NCBI GenBank assembly: GCA_025462785.1
Contig: JAOAPG010000388.1
Span: forward strand, 1 to 10,955
Direction of reading: 5' to 3'
DNA length: 10,955 bases
Source of the DNA: Acidobacteriaceae bacterium
Lineage (GTDB): Bacteria > Acidobacteriota > Terriglobia > Terriglobales > Acidobacteriaceae
Shown here: positions 1 to 7,423 of the stretch, in pieces
How the letters are laid out: each line of letters starts with the position of its first letter
Position numbering within the stretch: position 1 is the stretch's first letter
The notes under the pieces: model-generated
Seen by the model: the letters and a program-made list of their open reading frames with translations, nothing else
The model's database searches: none
What the model was told of the DNA's origin: nothing
Program-made: the position numbers and the translations under genes

Positions 1-150
1 AATCCACCTGACCTGCGCTCCAACACCCAAAGGATTTTCGTACCCCGAACCGCATTGGAATCCCTGACAGTGTTGGCAGTAATCGGAGCCGCTAAACGTC
101 ACCGGAGAGGCGACTCAGACGTGAGGCAGGTACCGATGTTCGGGGAATGA
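1..150 (+). CDS. C-terminal tail of an unidentified protein, 5' truncated by the window
   Basis: Frame 1 is open from the first base to a TGA at 148-150, giving 49 residues that begin NPPDLRSNTQRIFVPRTALE and end in RQVPMFGE. The segment has a hydrophobic patch (LTVLAVIGA, about residues 23-31), then a basic stretch (AAKRHRR), then a short tail. The codons look plausible, and no start codon with a ribosome site is needed because the gene would begin outside the window. I do not recognise the family and assign no function. The promoter-bearing gap that follows (151-296) fits a gene end here. A - strand reading frame over 92-286 overlaps it and is judged less likely. The call rests on an open frame and on its protein-like character, so it could be chance. 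Confidence 0.45.
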   Translation, partial: NPPDLRSNTQRIFVPRTALESLTVLAVIGAAKRHRRGDSDVRQVPMFGE

Positions 151-251
151 CAATCGGATCCCCCCGAAACTCGTGGCAATTCCCTTCTTTGTTTTTCGAA
201 CGTGATAATTCCTTGAGGTTACTGCCGTAATAGACCCGGTTGGGATTACCG

Positions 252-280
252 TTGACCGTTACTTCTGTTCTCCATAAAGT
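252..280 (+). promoter_or_regulatory. Sigma-70-like promoter for the coiled-coil/PilZ gene pair
   Basis: TTGACC at 252-257 matches the -35 consensus at 5 of 6 positions. A 17-bp spacer (258-274) leads to TAAAGT at 275-280, which matches the -10 box at 4 of 6. A start of transcription about 7 nt further on would fall near 287, right at the purine-rich ribosome site ACAGGGGG (285-292). The leader before the ATG at 297 would then be only about 10 nt. The spacing is ideal, but this is a consensus match by eye. Confidence 0.4.
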
Positions 281-296
281 CGCCACAGGGGGTTGT

Positions 297-554
297 ATGA
301 AAGATATTCACGAGGTATTGCGGCGCAAACAAGCCAAGTTCGCGCAGCTCGGAAAACAGATTGAGATGTTGCAGCAGGCAGCGGAGAAGTTGCGCGAAGT
401 AGCCCCTCTATTGGCCGAAAGCGAAGACGATGACAGCTCGGTTCTGGCTGAGGTAGACGAGCCGAACACGATGGCTGCCAAGGCAGGTGCCACTGCTCCG
501 AGCCAAGCGTCAGCCCCCAAGCCTGTTCGTGGCGTAGCTCCACGCTGGCCTTAA
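297..554 (+). CDS. Small coiled-coil hypothetical protein
   Basis: This encodes 85 residues. The start is placed at the ATG at 297, not at the upstream in-frame start at 240, because ACAGGGGG lies just ahead of it and a promoter-like sequence occupies 252-280. Residues 1-40 (MKDIHEVLRRKQAKFAQLGK onward) are rich in K, E, Q, L and A with heptad-like spacing and should form one amphipathic helix or coiled coil. An acidic stretch (ESEDDDSS) and an Ala/Pro-rich, probably disordered tail follow. There is no signal peptide or membrane segment, so it is presumably cytoplasmic. The PilZ gene starts 31 bp downstream on the same strand, so the two are probably co-transcribed. The coiled coil could mediate oligomerisation or partner binding, possibly with the PilZ protein, but this is inference from position only. 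The exact function is unknown. Confidence 0.75.
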   Translation: MKDIHEVLRRKQAKFAQLGKQIEMLQQAAEKLREVAPLLAESEDDDSSVLAEVDEPNTMAAKAGATAPSQASAPKPVRGVAPRWP

Positions 555-585
555 GGGGAGAGTCATAGGCATTTGCCAGGAAGTT

Positions 586-1710
586 ATGCCGTTTCATTCA
601 CTTCTTGTTTCCAAAGACGAAAAAGCAGGCGCCATCCTGACTCCCGTGCTGGCGGGCTTTGGTATTACTGCGCAACGGTGCGGTTACTCTGAAGCGCTCA
701 GCCTCCTTACAGATCAGAAATACGATGCGGTGATCATCGATTTCGACGACCCGCACAGCGCCGCATTAGTGTTACAAAACACGGACGAAGCGGCTTCCGG
801 CTATCATGCAATCACCGTAGCCTTGCTCAGTGACAAAACCAAGGTCCGCAATGTGTTTGGAGCGGGCGCGAATTTTATTCTTTACAAGCCATTTTCAAGA
901 GAGCAAGCACAGTCTACGTTTCGCGCAGCGACGGCACTTATTAAGCGGGAACGCCGCCGGTCCTATCGCGTTCCTATACAGATGCCAATTCAGATCCAAC
1001 TCCAGAAGGGATCTGAGATTGAGGGCATTCTGCTGGATCTAAGCGAAGGCGGAATGGATTTTGTGGCTCCACAGCCCACCCATAGGGGCGCGGAAATCAC
1101 TGCATCCATTCATCTTCCCGACCTAGGCACGCAGATTGAAGTCCGGGGCGAAGTCGCATGGGCAAATGCAAATGGACAATGTGGCGTACGGTTCCTGGAT
1201 CTTTCAGACCATGTTCGCTCCACGCTGAAAGCGTGGGTGCTTGCACACGCGGACGAACTTCTGCCCGATGATCCGGATCCGGTCGCCCATTGCAAACTGA
1301 GCGATCTCAGCCTTGGGGCCTGTTATGTGGAAACAGAATCCCCTTTCCCGGAACGTTCCGGAATTATTCTGAGCCTAAAAGCACGCGAAGTCGAAGTTCA
1401 AGCTGAGGGGATGGTACGAGTTATGCATCCGGGCTTTGGGATGGGAATCGAATTTGCGTCGCGCACCCCGGAGCAGAGAGAGCACGTGGGAAACTTCATC
1501 GCTCTATTGAGTAGCGTTCCCGGGACAACGCCCGAACTCTCGGTCGCTCCCCGGGCATTGACTACTTACGACGAATACGCAGGTAGCAATGGGACTGAAG
1601 ATCTTGAAGACCCTTTGCTCGAGCTTCTAAGAAACCACGCATCGCTGCGCCAGGAAGAGTTTTTACAAGAGTTACGTCGGCAACGCAGTTCAGAAGTAAA
1701 TCTCGCCTGA
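586..1710 (+). CDS. Receiver-like domain plus tandem PilZ domains, putative c-di-GMP effector
   Basis: The product is a 374-residue soluble protein. Residues 1-118 look like a response-regulator receiver fold: the strand DAVIID puts Asp52 at the phospho-acceptor position, Ser82 fits the conserved Ser/Thr, and Lys101-Pro102 (YKPF) fits the conserved Lys. The usual N-terminal acidic pair is replaced (VSKDEK, Ser9-Lys10), so phosphorylation is doubtful. Residues 123-218 are a PilZ domain with both c-di-GMP signatures intact: RxxxR (Arg124, Arg128) and DxSxxG (Asp151 to Gly156), closing with GVRF near 200. Residues 235-310 resemble a second PilZ copy (DLSLGA at 240-245, GMGIEF near 287), but it lacks RxxxR and has Ala for the last Gly, so it is probably non-binding. 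A charged helical tail (about 339-370) ends the protein. The ATG has AGGAAG at 578-583, a tight spacing. The likely role is c-di-GMP-dependent control of motility, exopolysaccharide or gene expression through an unknown partner. Confidence 0.88.
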   Translation: MPFHSLLVSKDEKAGAILTPVLAGFGITAQRCGYSEALSLLTDQKYDAVIIDFDDPHSAALVLQNTDEAASGYHAITVALLSDKTKVRNVFGAGANFILYKPFSREQAQSTFRAATALIKRERRRSYRVPIQMPIQIQLQKGSEIEGILLDLSEGGMDFVAPQPTHRGAEITASIHLPDLGTQIEVRGEVAWANANGQCGVRFLDLSDHVRSTLKAWVLAHADELLPDDPDPVAHCKLSDLSLGACYVETESPFPERSGIILSLKAREVEVQAEGMVRVMHPGFGMGIEFASRTPEQREHVGNFIALLSSVPGTTPELSVAPRALTTYDEYAGSNGTEDLEDPLLELLRNHASLRQEEFLQELRRQRSSEVNLA

Positions 1711-1760
1711 AGAACTGCTTTAATTTTCCTTTTAAAATCTAATCTAAAGATCAAAAGGTC

Positions 1761-1780
1761 CGAGCGCCGTCTCTCGCTCG
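1761..1780 (-). terminator. Possible weak terminator hairpin between convergent genes
   Basis: CGAGCG (1761-1766) and CGCTCG (1775-1780) form a perfect 6-bp stem with an 8-nt loop. It lies between the PilZ gene end (1710) and the thioredoxin gene end (1900). Read on the - strand, the stem is followed after a few bases by CTTTTGATCTTT, a poor T-rich tract. It could end transcription of the thioredoxin gene about 120 nt past its stop codon. The U-tract is not canonical, so this is a weak call. Confidence 0.3.
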
Positions 1781-1899
1781 AACCCGTTGATGCGCTTGGC
1801 TTGTTCTACCTCGTTTGAGAAAACAATACACAGGACATGTGAAGAGACGATTACATCAAAGTTAATTTCCAGTAAATGCAAAAGCTGGCGCATAGTAGG

Positions 1900-2778
1900 C
1901 TATCGCGCTTGTGGCTTCCATTTATTTAAAAACTGCAGCAAATCTTCCGGGCCAAGCGATCGCGCCTTCTCAAACTCAGCGTTCTTCTGACTTACCAGCA
2001 GCTTCCCGTTGCTATCAAGCACGGCGGCGGCCGGGACGCCGCGCTTCATGGGAACGTCGTACTCGTTCATCAGATCCTGATTCTTGTCGCCCTGACCGAC
2101 GTCCACATGCACAACCTCGTAATTACGTTTCAGCACAGCGGAAATATCCGGACGCTCAAACGCCAAATCAAGCACATGACAGTCGTAACACCAGTTCGCA
2201 CCAAACACCACCAATACTCTCTTATGAGCCTTCGTTGCCTGGCTCAAAGCTTGCTTGATCTCTGTGTGAGCGTCGATGCTCGAACCGTATATATCTTTGC
2301 TAGTTGAAACCGGCTGCTGCAATTTTGTGGGATCAGTTCGCTGCACGAACACCATTCGCCACTGATCGCCTTGCTGCTGCCAGATCTGCGCCGCAGAGAC
2401 ATACAACGTGCGTGATCCCGGAGCAACCGTGCGAATCTCTGCCTGAAATACCACTTGCTGCAATCCACTCTGGGGCGAATTCGATTGGACAACCTCAACC
2501 TTCAAGCGTCGAGCTTGCAGTCCAGACCAGAAAGCCACATCAGCATCGGCTCCTGTATCTGCGGCCTGCGTCTTTACCTGTGTGGGTGGATTCGTACTGT
2601 ACAGAGCCTTCAGAACGGCAGTGTTACCAGCGATCACCGCATCTTTCCATTGTTCAAGCGGGGCAAACGTATTCTGATTTGTACCGGCGGGTCCCGGAGA
2701 CATCTGCCCAGCCGCTGATAAGGCACTGACCGTGATCAATAAAGAGCAGGCCAGCTTTAGCCACAACCTCGATTTCAT
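1900..2778 (-). CDS. Secreted NTF2-like/thioredoxin-fold fusion protein
   Basis: This 292-residue protein starts at an ATG with a strong ribosome site (AGGTGAAGG at 2791-2783, 4 nt spacing). Residues 1-24 form a signal peptide: a basic start (MKSRLWLK), a hydrophobic core (LACSLLITVSAL) and a likely cleavage near SAAG, which suggests export to the periplasm. Residues about 38-150 resemble an NTF2/SnoaL-like cone fold of the kind that often follows a short helix and ends in strands such as QWRMVFVQR. Residues 165-290 are a thioredoxin-like domain with the WCYDC active site (Cys197, Cys200) and a cis-proline candidate at Pro249 (RGVPAAAVLD). The CxxC suggests a thiol-disulfide reductase or oxidase, perhaps for envelope proteins, but its partner is not known. 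The family resembles Thioredoxin_7-type proteins. No dedicated DsbD or CcdA redox partner is visible nearby. The domain fusion is the notable part. Confidence 0.85.
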   Translation of the reverse strand: MKSRLWLKLACSLLITVSALSAAGQMSPGPAGTNQNTFAPLEQWKDAVIAGNTAVLKALYSTNPPTQVKTQAADTGADADVAFWSGLQARRLKVEVVQSNSPQSGLQQVVFQAEIRTVAPGSRTLYVSAAQIWQQQGDQWRMVFVQRTDPTKLQQPVSTSKDIYGSSIDAHTEIKQALSQATKAHKRVLVVFGANWCYDCHVLDLAFERPDISAVLKRNYEVVHVDVGQGDKNQDLMNEYDVPMKRGVPAAAVLDSNGKLLVSQKNAEFEKARSLGPEDLLQFLNKWKPQAR

Positions 2779-3018
2779 GAACCCTTCACCTATAGGCTTC
2801 CAGAGTTTTTCATTCCTTCATCAATCTTTGCTGAGTATAAACGACGAACTAGGAGCCTTGGGGAACAGTACCGGCTTGGTGGGGGAAAAATCTGCGCGAA
2901 GCTATGTGTGAGAATGCTATGGGCTTGGTAACATGCGGTTCAAAGCCCTCTTCGAAACAAATCGCTGCCGCTATCATCCAATGATTTGATCACCTGAGAT
3001 TTCGTGAAGCGAGGACGA
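2779..3018. promoter_or_regulatory. Divergent intergenic region between thioredoxin and glucoamylase genes
   Basis: About 240 bp separate the two divergent starts, so both promoters should lie here. On the - strand TATACT (+ strand 2834-2839) matches a -10 box at 5 of 6 positions and sits about 55 nt before the thioredoxin ATG, but no good -35 hexamer lies 17 nt upstream. On the + strand I find no convincing promoter for the glucoamylase. No clear operator palindrome was seen. Confidence 0.35.
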
Positions 3019-5424
3019 ATGAGTGAATCCGAAAGATTTGCCCCAGGATGGCCCGGCATTGAATCGCGCTGGACTTCCAGCGCAAAAACCGGAATAGGCA
3101 CCGCACTGAACCAACATAGCCGGGTGTGGTTCACATTGAGTCACGGAATTCTCAACGAAATTTATTTTCCCCGAGTCGACCAAGCCTGCACCCGTGACAT
3201 GGGCTTCATTGTGACGGACGGCAACAGTTACTTCTCTGAAGAAAAGCGCCATTGCAAATTTGAGAACAAACCATTTGAACCCGGGGTTCCCGCCTATGAA
3301 CTCATAAACACGGAACTCCAGGGCCGCTACCGGATCGAGAAAGAAATACTCACCGATCCGTACCGTAATGTGGTCCTGCAGAGAATTCGCTTTGTGCCTT
3401 TGCACGGGAAACTTTCTGACTACCACTTGTATGGATTGCTTTCACCTCATCTCGAAAATTTCGGAATGGGCAACACAGGATGGGCCGGCGACTACAAAGG
3501 CATTCCTATGCTTTTTGCCGAACGCAATGGCACCTCACTGGCTTTCGGCTGTTCGGTACCCTGGGTAAAAATGTCGACTGGATTCGTCGGCTACTCCGAC
3601 GGATGGCAGGACTTGTCGAAGAATTATCAGCTGATGTCCGAGTACTCCCGTGCTGAAAACGGCAACATCGCGCTTACTGGAGAAATCGACTTAAGTGCGT
3701 GTAACGGCGAGTTCGTAATCGCGATTGGATTCGGCGGAATTTGGTCGGAGGCTGGACAGCAGGTTCGCGCGAGCTTAGCGGAACCCTTCGAGGAACTCCG
3801 AAAGAGTTACGTACGGCAGTGGAACACCTGGCAGGAAACTCTCTTACGATTGGACGAGCCCCAGCGCGAGCATGATCTCTACCGCGCAAGTGCGGCAGTG
3901 CTGCGATCGCACGAATCGAAAGACTTCTTGGGCGGCGTGATTGCCAGCCTCTCGATTCCTTGGGGCTTCAACAAAGGCGATGAAGATCTTGGCGGATACC
4001 ATCTGGTGTGGCCGCGCGATCTGGTGGAGACGGCTTGCGGATTGTTGGCAGCAGGCGCTCAAGCCGATGCGATTCGCGTGCTCCACTACCTTGAATCGAC
4101 GCAAGAAGCCGAGGGTCATTGGTCGCAAAATATGTGGCTCGACGGCCGTCCGTATTGGAGCGGCGTCCAAATGGACGAGGCCGCATTTCCGATTCTGCTC
4201 GTTGACATTCTGCGACGAGAGGCCCCAAAAGCAATGCTGGATCTCGAGCGATGGTGGAACATGGTTCAACGCGCCGCCGGATTTCTTGTTCGAAACGGGC
4301 CAGTGACCCAACAGGACCGCTGGGAGGAAGATGCCGGCTACTCCCCCTTCACACTGGCTGTCGAAATCGCAGGACTGTTAGCCGCAGCGGACCTCGCGGA
4401 TGCTGTGAACAAGAAAGAGACCGCGACCTATCTGCGCGAGATCGCAGACAACTGGAACGACAATGTTGAGCGCTGGATCTATGCGACAAATACCGACCTG
4501 GCAAAACAAATCGGAGTGGAGGGATACTACGTTCGCATTGCACCTCCAGAAACTGATTGTGCGGCTTCTCCCATCGAAGGATTCGTGCCTATAAAGAATC
4601 GTCCTCCAGGAGAAAGCTCCGAGAACGCCACGCGTCTCATTAGTCCGGATGCGTTAGCTCTGGTGCGATTCGGACTGCGGGCGGCAGATGATCCACGTAT
4701 CGTGAACACCGTAAAAGTGGTTGACGCACTTCTTCGAGCGAAGTTGCCTCAAGGTCCATGCTGGTATCGCTATAACGGGGATGGCTATGGTGAGCACGAA
4801 AACGGTTCGCCTTTCGATGGGACCGGTATCGGACGACCTTGGCCTCTGCTGGCTGGCGAGCGGGCGCATTACGAATTAGCTGCAGGAAGAAGGAACACGG
4901 CGGAAGATTTGTTGAAGGTGATGGAACGTTCCACTGATGGAAACAGGTTGATCCCGGAACAGGTGTGGGATGCCGCCGATATCCCAGAACGTGAACTGTT
5001 TCGGGGACAAGGCTCTGGTTCGGCCTGCCCACTTGTCTGGGCTCATTCGGAGTACATCAAGCTTCGCCGTTCGCTGCGTGACGGCAACATCTTCGATCAG
5101 CCACCCCAGCCCGTGCAGCGGTACGTCGTCGACAAAACGAAATCGAAATATTTTGCATGGCGTTACAACAACAAGTGCCGAAGCATTCCAGTCGGCAAGC
5201 AACTGCGAGTGACACTTCTGTCCCCGGCGCTGGTGCACTGGAGCTTTGACCGATGGCAAACTGTTCAAGACACAAAAGCCACCGACACAGGCTTGGGCAC
5301 TCACGTTACAGACTTGCCGTCTAGCGCTCTTGCTGCGGGCAGTGAGATCTTCTTCACAATCCATTGGGTGAAAGAGCAACGATGGGAAGGCACGAATTTC
5401 TCGGTCGAGGTTGAAGAGAGCTGA
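3019..5424 (+). CDS. GH15 glucoamylase (glucan 1,4-alpha-glucosidase), cytoplasmic
   Basis: This hydrolase should release glucose from the non-reducing ends of alpha-1,4 (and perhaps alpha-1,6) glucans by inversion. Residue numbers count from the alternative GTG at 3004 (806 residues). Residues 15-275 match the beta-rich glucodextranase-type N-terminal domain (GWPGIESRW onward). Residues 285-695 are the (alpha/alpha)6 GH15 barrel: VWPRD (Arg338, Asp339) fits the substrate-binding motif, RWEEDAGYSP carries the likely catalytic acid Glu441, and IPEQVWD carries the likely catalytic base Glu652. Residues 700-806 form an extra beta domain (KSKYFAWRYNN to NFSVEVEE). There is no signal peptide, so it probably acts on intracellular glycogen or imported oligosaccharides. 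I prefer ATG 3019 because GAGGA (3011-3015) precedes it, though the 3-nt spacing is short; GTG 3004 adds 5 residues. Trehalase or glucodextranase activity cannot be excluded by motifs alone. Confidence 0.93.
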   Translation: MSESERFAPGWPGIESRWTSSAKTGIGTALNQHSRVWFTLSHGILNEIYFPRVDQACTRDMGFIVTDGNSYFSEEKRHCKFENKPFEPGVPAYELINTELQGRYRIEKEILTDPYRNVVLQRIRFVPLHGKLSDYHLYGLLSPHLENFGMGNTGWAGDYKGIPMLFAERNGTSLAFGCSVPWVKMSTGFVGYSDGWQDLSKNYQLMSEYSRAENGNIALTGEIDLSACNGEFVIAIGFGGIWSEAGQQVRASLAEPFEELRKSYVRQWNTWQETLLRLDEPQREHDLYRASAAVLRSHESKDFLGGVIASLSIPWGFNKGDEDLGGYHLVWPRDLVETACGLLAAGAQADAIRVLHYLESTQEAEGHWSQNMWLDGRPYWSGVQMDEAAFPILLVDILRREAPKAMLDLERWWNMVQRAAGFLVRNGPVTQQDRWEEDAGYSPFTLAVEIAGLLAAADLADAVNKKETATYLREIADNWNDNVERWIYATNTDLAKQIGVEGYYVRIAPPETDCAASPIEGFVPIKNRPPGESSENATRLISPDALALVRFGLRAADDPRIVNTVKVVDALLRAKLPQGPCWYRYNGDGYGEHENGSPFDGTGIGRPWPLLAGERAHYELAAGRRNTAEDLLKVMERSTDGNRLIPEQVWDAADIPERELFRGQGSGSACPLVWAHSEYIKLRRSLRDGNIFDQPPQPVQRYVVDKTKSKYFAWRYNNKCRSIPVGKQLRVTLLSPALVHWSFDRWQTVQDTKATDTGLGTHVTDLPSSALAAGSEIFFTIHWVKEQRWEGTNFSVEVEES

Positions 5425-5504
5425 ATATCCCTTGAATTTTTTTGTCCGTCATTTTGTTATTTTTCGCTTGGACCAGAGTTCCTCGTCATGCTATCTTCCC
5501 CGCC

Positions 5505-6287
5505 ATGAGTGGTGACGTAATCGATCCTACGCCTCAGTTCGGCACGGCCGAATACGTTGGAGTGCCGAGCAGCGACTGCTGCCAATTTTGCGGTCAATCC
5601 GTGGCTCTGAGCTATTACCGCGTAAGCAACGCGTTATCTTGTTTTCCGTGCGCAGAACAGAAAAAACGCGAGCTGCCAAAAGACAGCCATGCCGCATTCG
5701 TGCGAGCAGTTCTATTCGGTATTGGCGGCGCATTCATCGGGCTACTCTTGTACGCTGCGGTCGGCATCGTCACCGGCTTGATGATCGGCTATGTCTCTCT
5801 CGCTGTGGGCTATGTGGTCGGCAAAGCCATGATGAAAGGTTCCGATGGAGTAGGCGGCAGACGATATCAGATTACTGCGGCCCTGCTAACTTATAGCGCC
5901 GTTTCTTTAGCTGCGGTGCCGATTGCGATTACACAATACGCGAAACAGAAAAAGGTACACGAGCAGCGGGTGCAAACGCAGCATCAGCAGCTCCAAGATG
6001 AGCAACGGCAATTCGAAAAGGAATTCGGCCAGCAGCCGCAGCAATCGCAGCCGACACCTTTCTCCAAACCGCCCGTTAAAAAAATAAGTCTCGCCGCGGC
6101 GCTGGGAAGCTTGGTCCTGCTAGGTCTAGCGTCTCCCTTCATCAATCTTTTCCAGAGTTTTCCGCTGCAAGGTCTGATTGGTTTGGTAATTCTATCTGTC
6201 GGAATACGGATCGCATGGCGTACGACGGCAGGCAAGACAATCGAGATCCACGGTCCATACAGTAATTCGGTGCCGCTCTCAACCTGA
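5505..6287 (+). CDS. Zinc-ribbon multi-pass membrane protein, function unknown
   Basis: The product is 260 residues from the ATG at 5505. A TTG at 5442 in the same frame would add 21 residues, and neither start has a clear ribosome site. Residues 25-49 carry two CxxC pairs, CQFC (Cys26, Cys29) and CFPC (Cys46, Cys49), spaced like a zinc ribbon. Hydrophobic segments follow at about 65-86, 88-110 and 122-144, then a Gln/Glu-rich, charged and probably coiled or disordered linker (148-190), then further hydrophobic segments at about 194-214 and 217-236. I recognise no catalytic motif. The next gene starts 20 bp downstream, also encodes a membrane protein with an N-terminal zinc ribbon, and is an M50 protease. 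The two probably form an operon, and this protein could be a partner, substrate or regulator of the protease. That link is inferred from position only. Confidence 0.75.
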   Translation: MSGDVIDPTPQFGTAEYVGVPSSDCCQFCGQSVALSYYRVSNALSCFPCAEQKKRELPKDSHAAFVRAVLFGIGGAFIGLLLYAAVGIVTGLMIGYVSLAVGYVVGKAMMKGSDGVGGRRYQITAALLTYSAVSLAAVPIAITQYAKQKKVHEQRVQTQHQQLQDEQRQFEKEFGQQPQQSQPTPFSKPPVKKISLAAALGSLVLLGLASPFINLFQSFPLQGLIGLVILSVGIRIAWRTTAGKTIEIHGPYSNSVPLST

Positions 6288-6307
6288 AATGATCAGAATG
6301 TATCGCT

Positions 6308-7312
6308 GTGTCTATTAGCCCAACTGAACAGATTCGAAATTGCAAAAGCTGTGCAAGCGATCTCGCACCCGGAGCGCTGGCGTGTGCCAACTGTCACACT
6401 CTCGTGCATGCACAAGAACTCGCATGCCTAACTGCGACAGCCAAGACTCTCGAAAATGACGGGCAGCTGCGGCAAGCACGTGAGCAGTGGCTTTTCGCTT
6501 TGCAACTACTCCCACCCAGCTCGAAGCAGGCGGACTGGATTAAAGAAAAGACGCATGCTCTCGAGATCGCTGCCGAGCAAACTGAAGTTCCTGAGTCCGA
6601 GAACAAGTGGGCGAATAAGCTTGGGCCTGTAGGACCCATTGCGATTGTTCTGGCCAAGAGTAAGGCATTGTTAGTTGCCGTCTTCAAGTTAAAGTTTTTG
6701 CTAAGCTTCGCTTCTTTTCTGTTCATCTACTGGGCACTTTACGGACCTCTGTTCGGCGCTGGTTTCGCCAGCATGATTCTGATTCACGAAATGGGGCACT
6801 TCCTCGATATAAAACGTAGAGGTTTACCAGCAGAGATGCCCGTGTTTATGCCGGGATTGGGCGCTTACGTTCGCTGGCAGGCTCTTGGTGTGCCCCTCGA
6901 AACTCGCGCAGAGGTGAGTCTCGCCGGTCCTCTGGCTGGATATCTTGCGTGTGTAGCCTGTGGGGTGATTTGGTGGCAAACCCATAATGGAGTGTGGGCT
7001 GCACTAGCTCGGTCGGGCGCCTGGCTGAACATAATGAATCTGATCCCAGTCTGGGTTCTGGACGGCGGCCAAGCAGCGTTAGCCTTGGACAAAACAGAGC
7101 GCATCTTGCTTCTAACAGCATGTCTGGGATTATGGTTGTTCTTGGGAGAGAACGTCTTCTTCCTGGTTGCATTGGGAGCAGGGTGGCGGCTGTTTACAAA
7201 GGACATGCCCGTGCATGGAAGCCGACGAACGGCGATCTTCTTCCTAGCGGTTTTAACCTTATTAGGACTCGTGCTGCGCCTGATGCCGGGGCAGGGCTTC
7301 GGCGCGATCTAA
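6308..7312 (+). CDS. M50-family site-2-type intramembrane metalloprotease with N-terminal zinc ribbon
   Basis: This 334-residue membrane protein should cleave substrates within or near the bilayer using zinc. Residues 12-29 hold CKSC and CANC pairs (Cys12, Cys15, Cys26, Cys29), a zinc ribbon. Residues 38-90 form a short TPR-like helical pair (TLENDGQLRQAREQWLFALQ). Hydrophobic segments start near 110. The HEMGH motif (His160, Glu161, His164) gives two zinc ligands and the catalytic Glu, and NLIPVWVLDGG (244-254) supplies the third ligand, Asp252, with the conserved N and P. No PDZ domain separates the two motifs, unlike RseP. The start is a GTG without a clear ribosome site, so translation may be coupled to the gene that ends 20 bp upstream. 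The family includes SREBP and sigma-factor processing proteases, but the substrate is unknown. The cytosolic zinc ribbon and TPR could recruit or gate it. Confidence 0.9.
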   Translation: MSISPTEQIRNCKSCASDLAPGALACANCHTLVHAQELACLTATAKTLENDGQLRQAREQWLFALQLLPPSSKQADWIKEKTHALEIAAEQTEVPESENKWANKLGPVGPIAIVLAKSKALLVAVFKLKFLLSFASFLFIYWALYGPLFGAGFASMILIHEMGHFLDIKRRGLPAEMPVFMPGLGAYVRWQALGVPLETRAEVSLAGPLAGYLACVACGVIWWQTHNGVWAALARSGAWLNIMNLIPVWVLDGGQAALALDKTERILLLTACLGLWLFLGENVFFLVALGAGWRLFTKDMPVHGSRRTAIFFLAVLTLLGLVLRLMPGQGFGAI

Positions 7313-7392
7313 GGCTGCGATAATTTTAAAAGGGAGCTTTCCGGGCACGAATAAATGCCTGGATGTCGACTCCCTTGGCAAGTTCCAGCCTT
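7311..7392. terminator. Compound inverted repeat, probable terminator between convergent genes
   Basis: Three nested arm pairs are seen: AAGGCTG (7311-7317) with CAGCCTT (7386-7392); AGGGAG (7331-7336) with CTCCCT (7370-7375); and CCGGGC (7341-7346) with GCCTGG (7357-7362, one G-T pair). Together they could make one long, interrupted hairpin. Read on the - strand, the CTCCCT arm is followed by TTTAAAATTA, a short T-tract, which would fit an intrinsic terminator for the ferritin-like gene that ends at 7424. The outer arm overlaps the stop codon of the protease gene. The + strand reading has no T-tract right after the outer stem. Confidence 0.5.
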
Positions 7393-7423
7393 GAATTCCT
7401 GCTCCTTTTTAAACCACCACACT

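Noticed and set aside
92..286. 64-codon frame on the - strand near the left end
   Set aside because: It has no clear ribosome site and overlaps both the probable tail of the upstream gene and the promoter-like sequence of the small coiled-coil gene.
1787..1990. 67-codon + strand frame between the PilZ and thioredoxin genes
   Set aside because: It overlaps the end of the thioredoxin gene, has no ribosome site, and its composition is not protein-like.
5442..5504. TTG start adding 21 residues to the zinc-ribbon membrane protein
   Set aside because: No ribosome site is seen, and the extra residues do not improve the fold. ATG 5505 is preferred, with some doubt.
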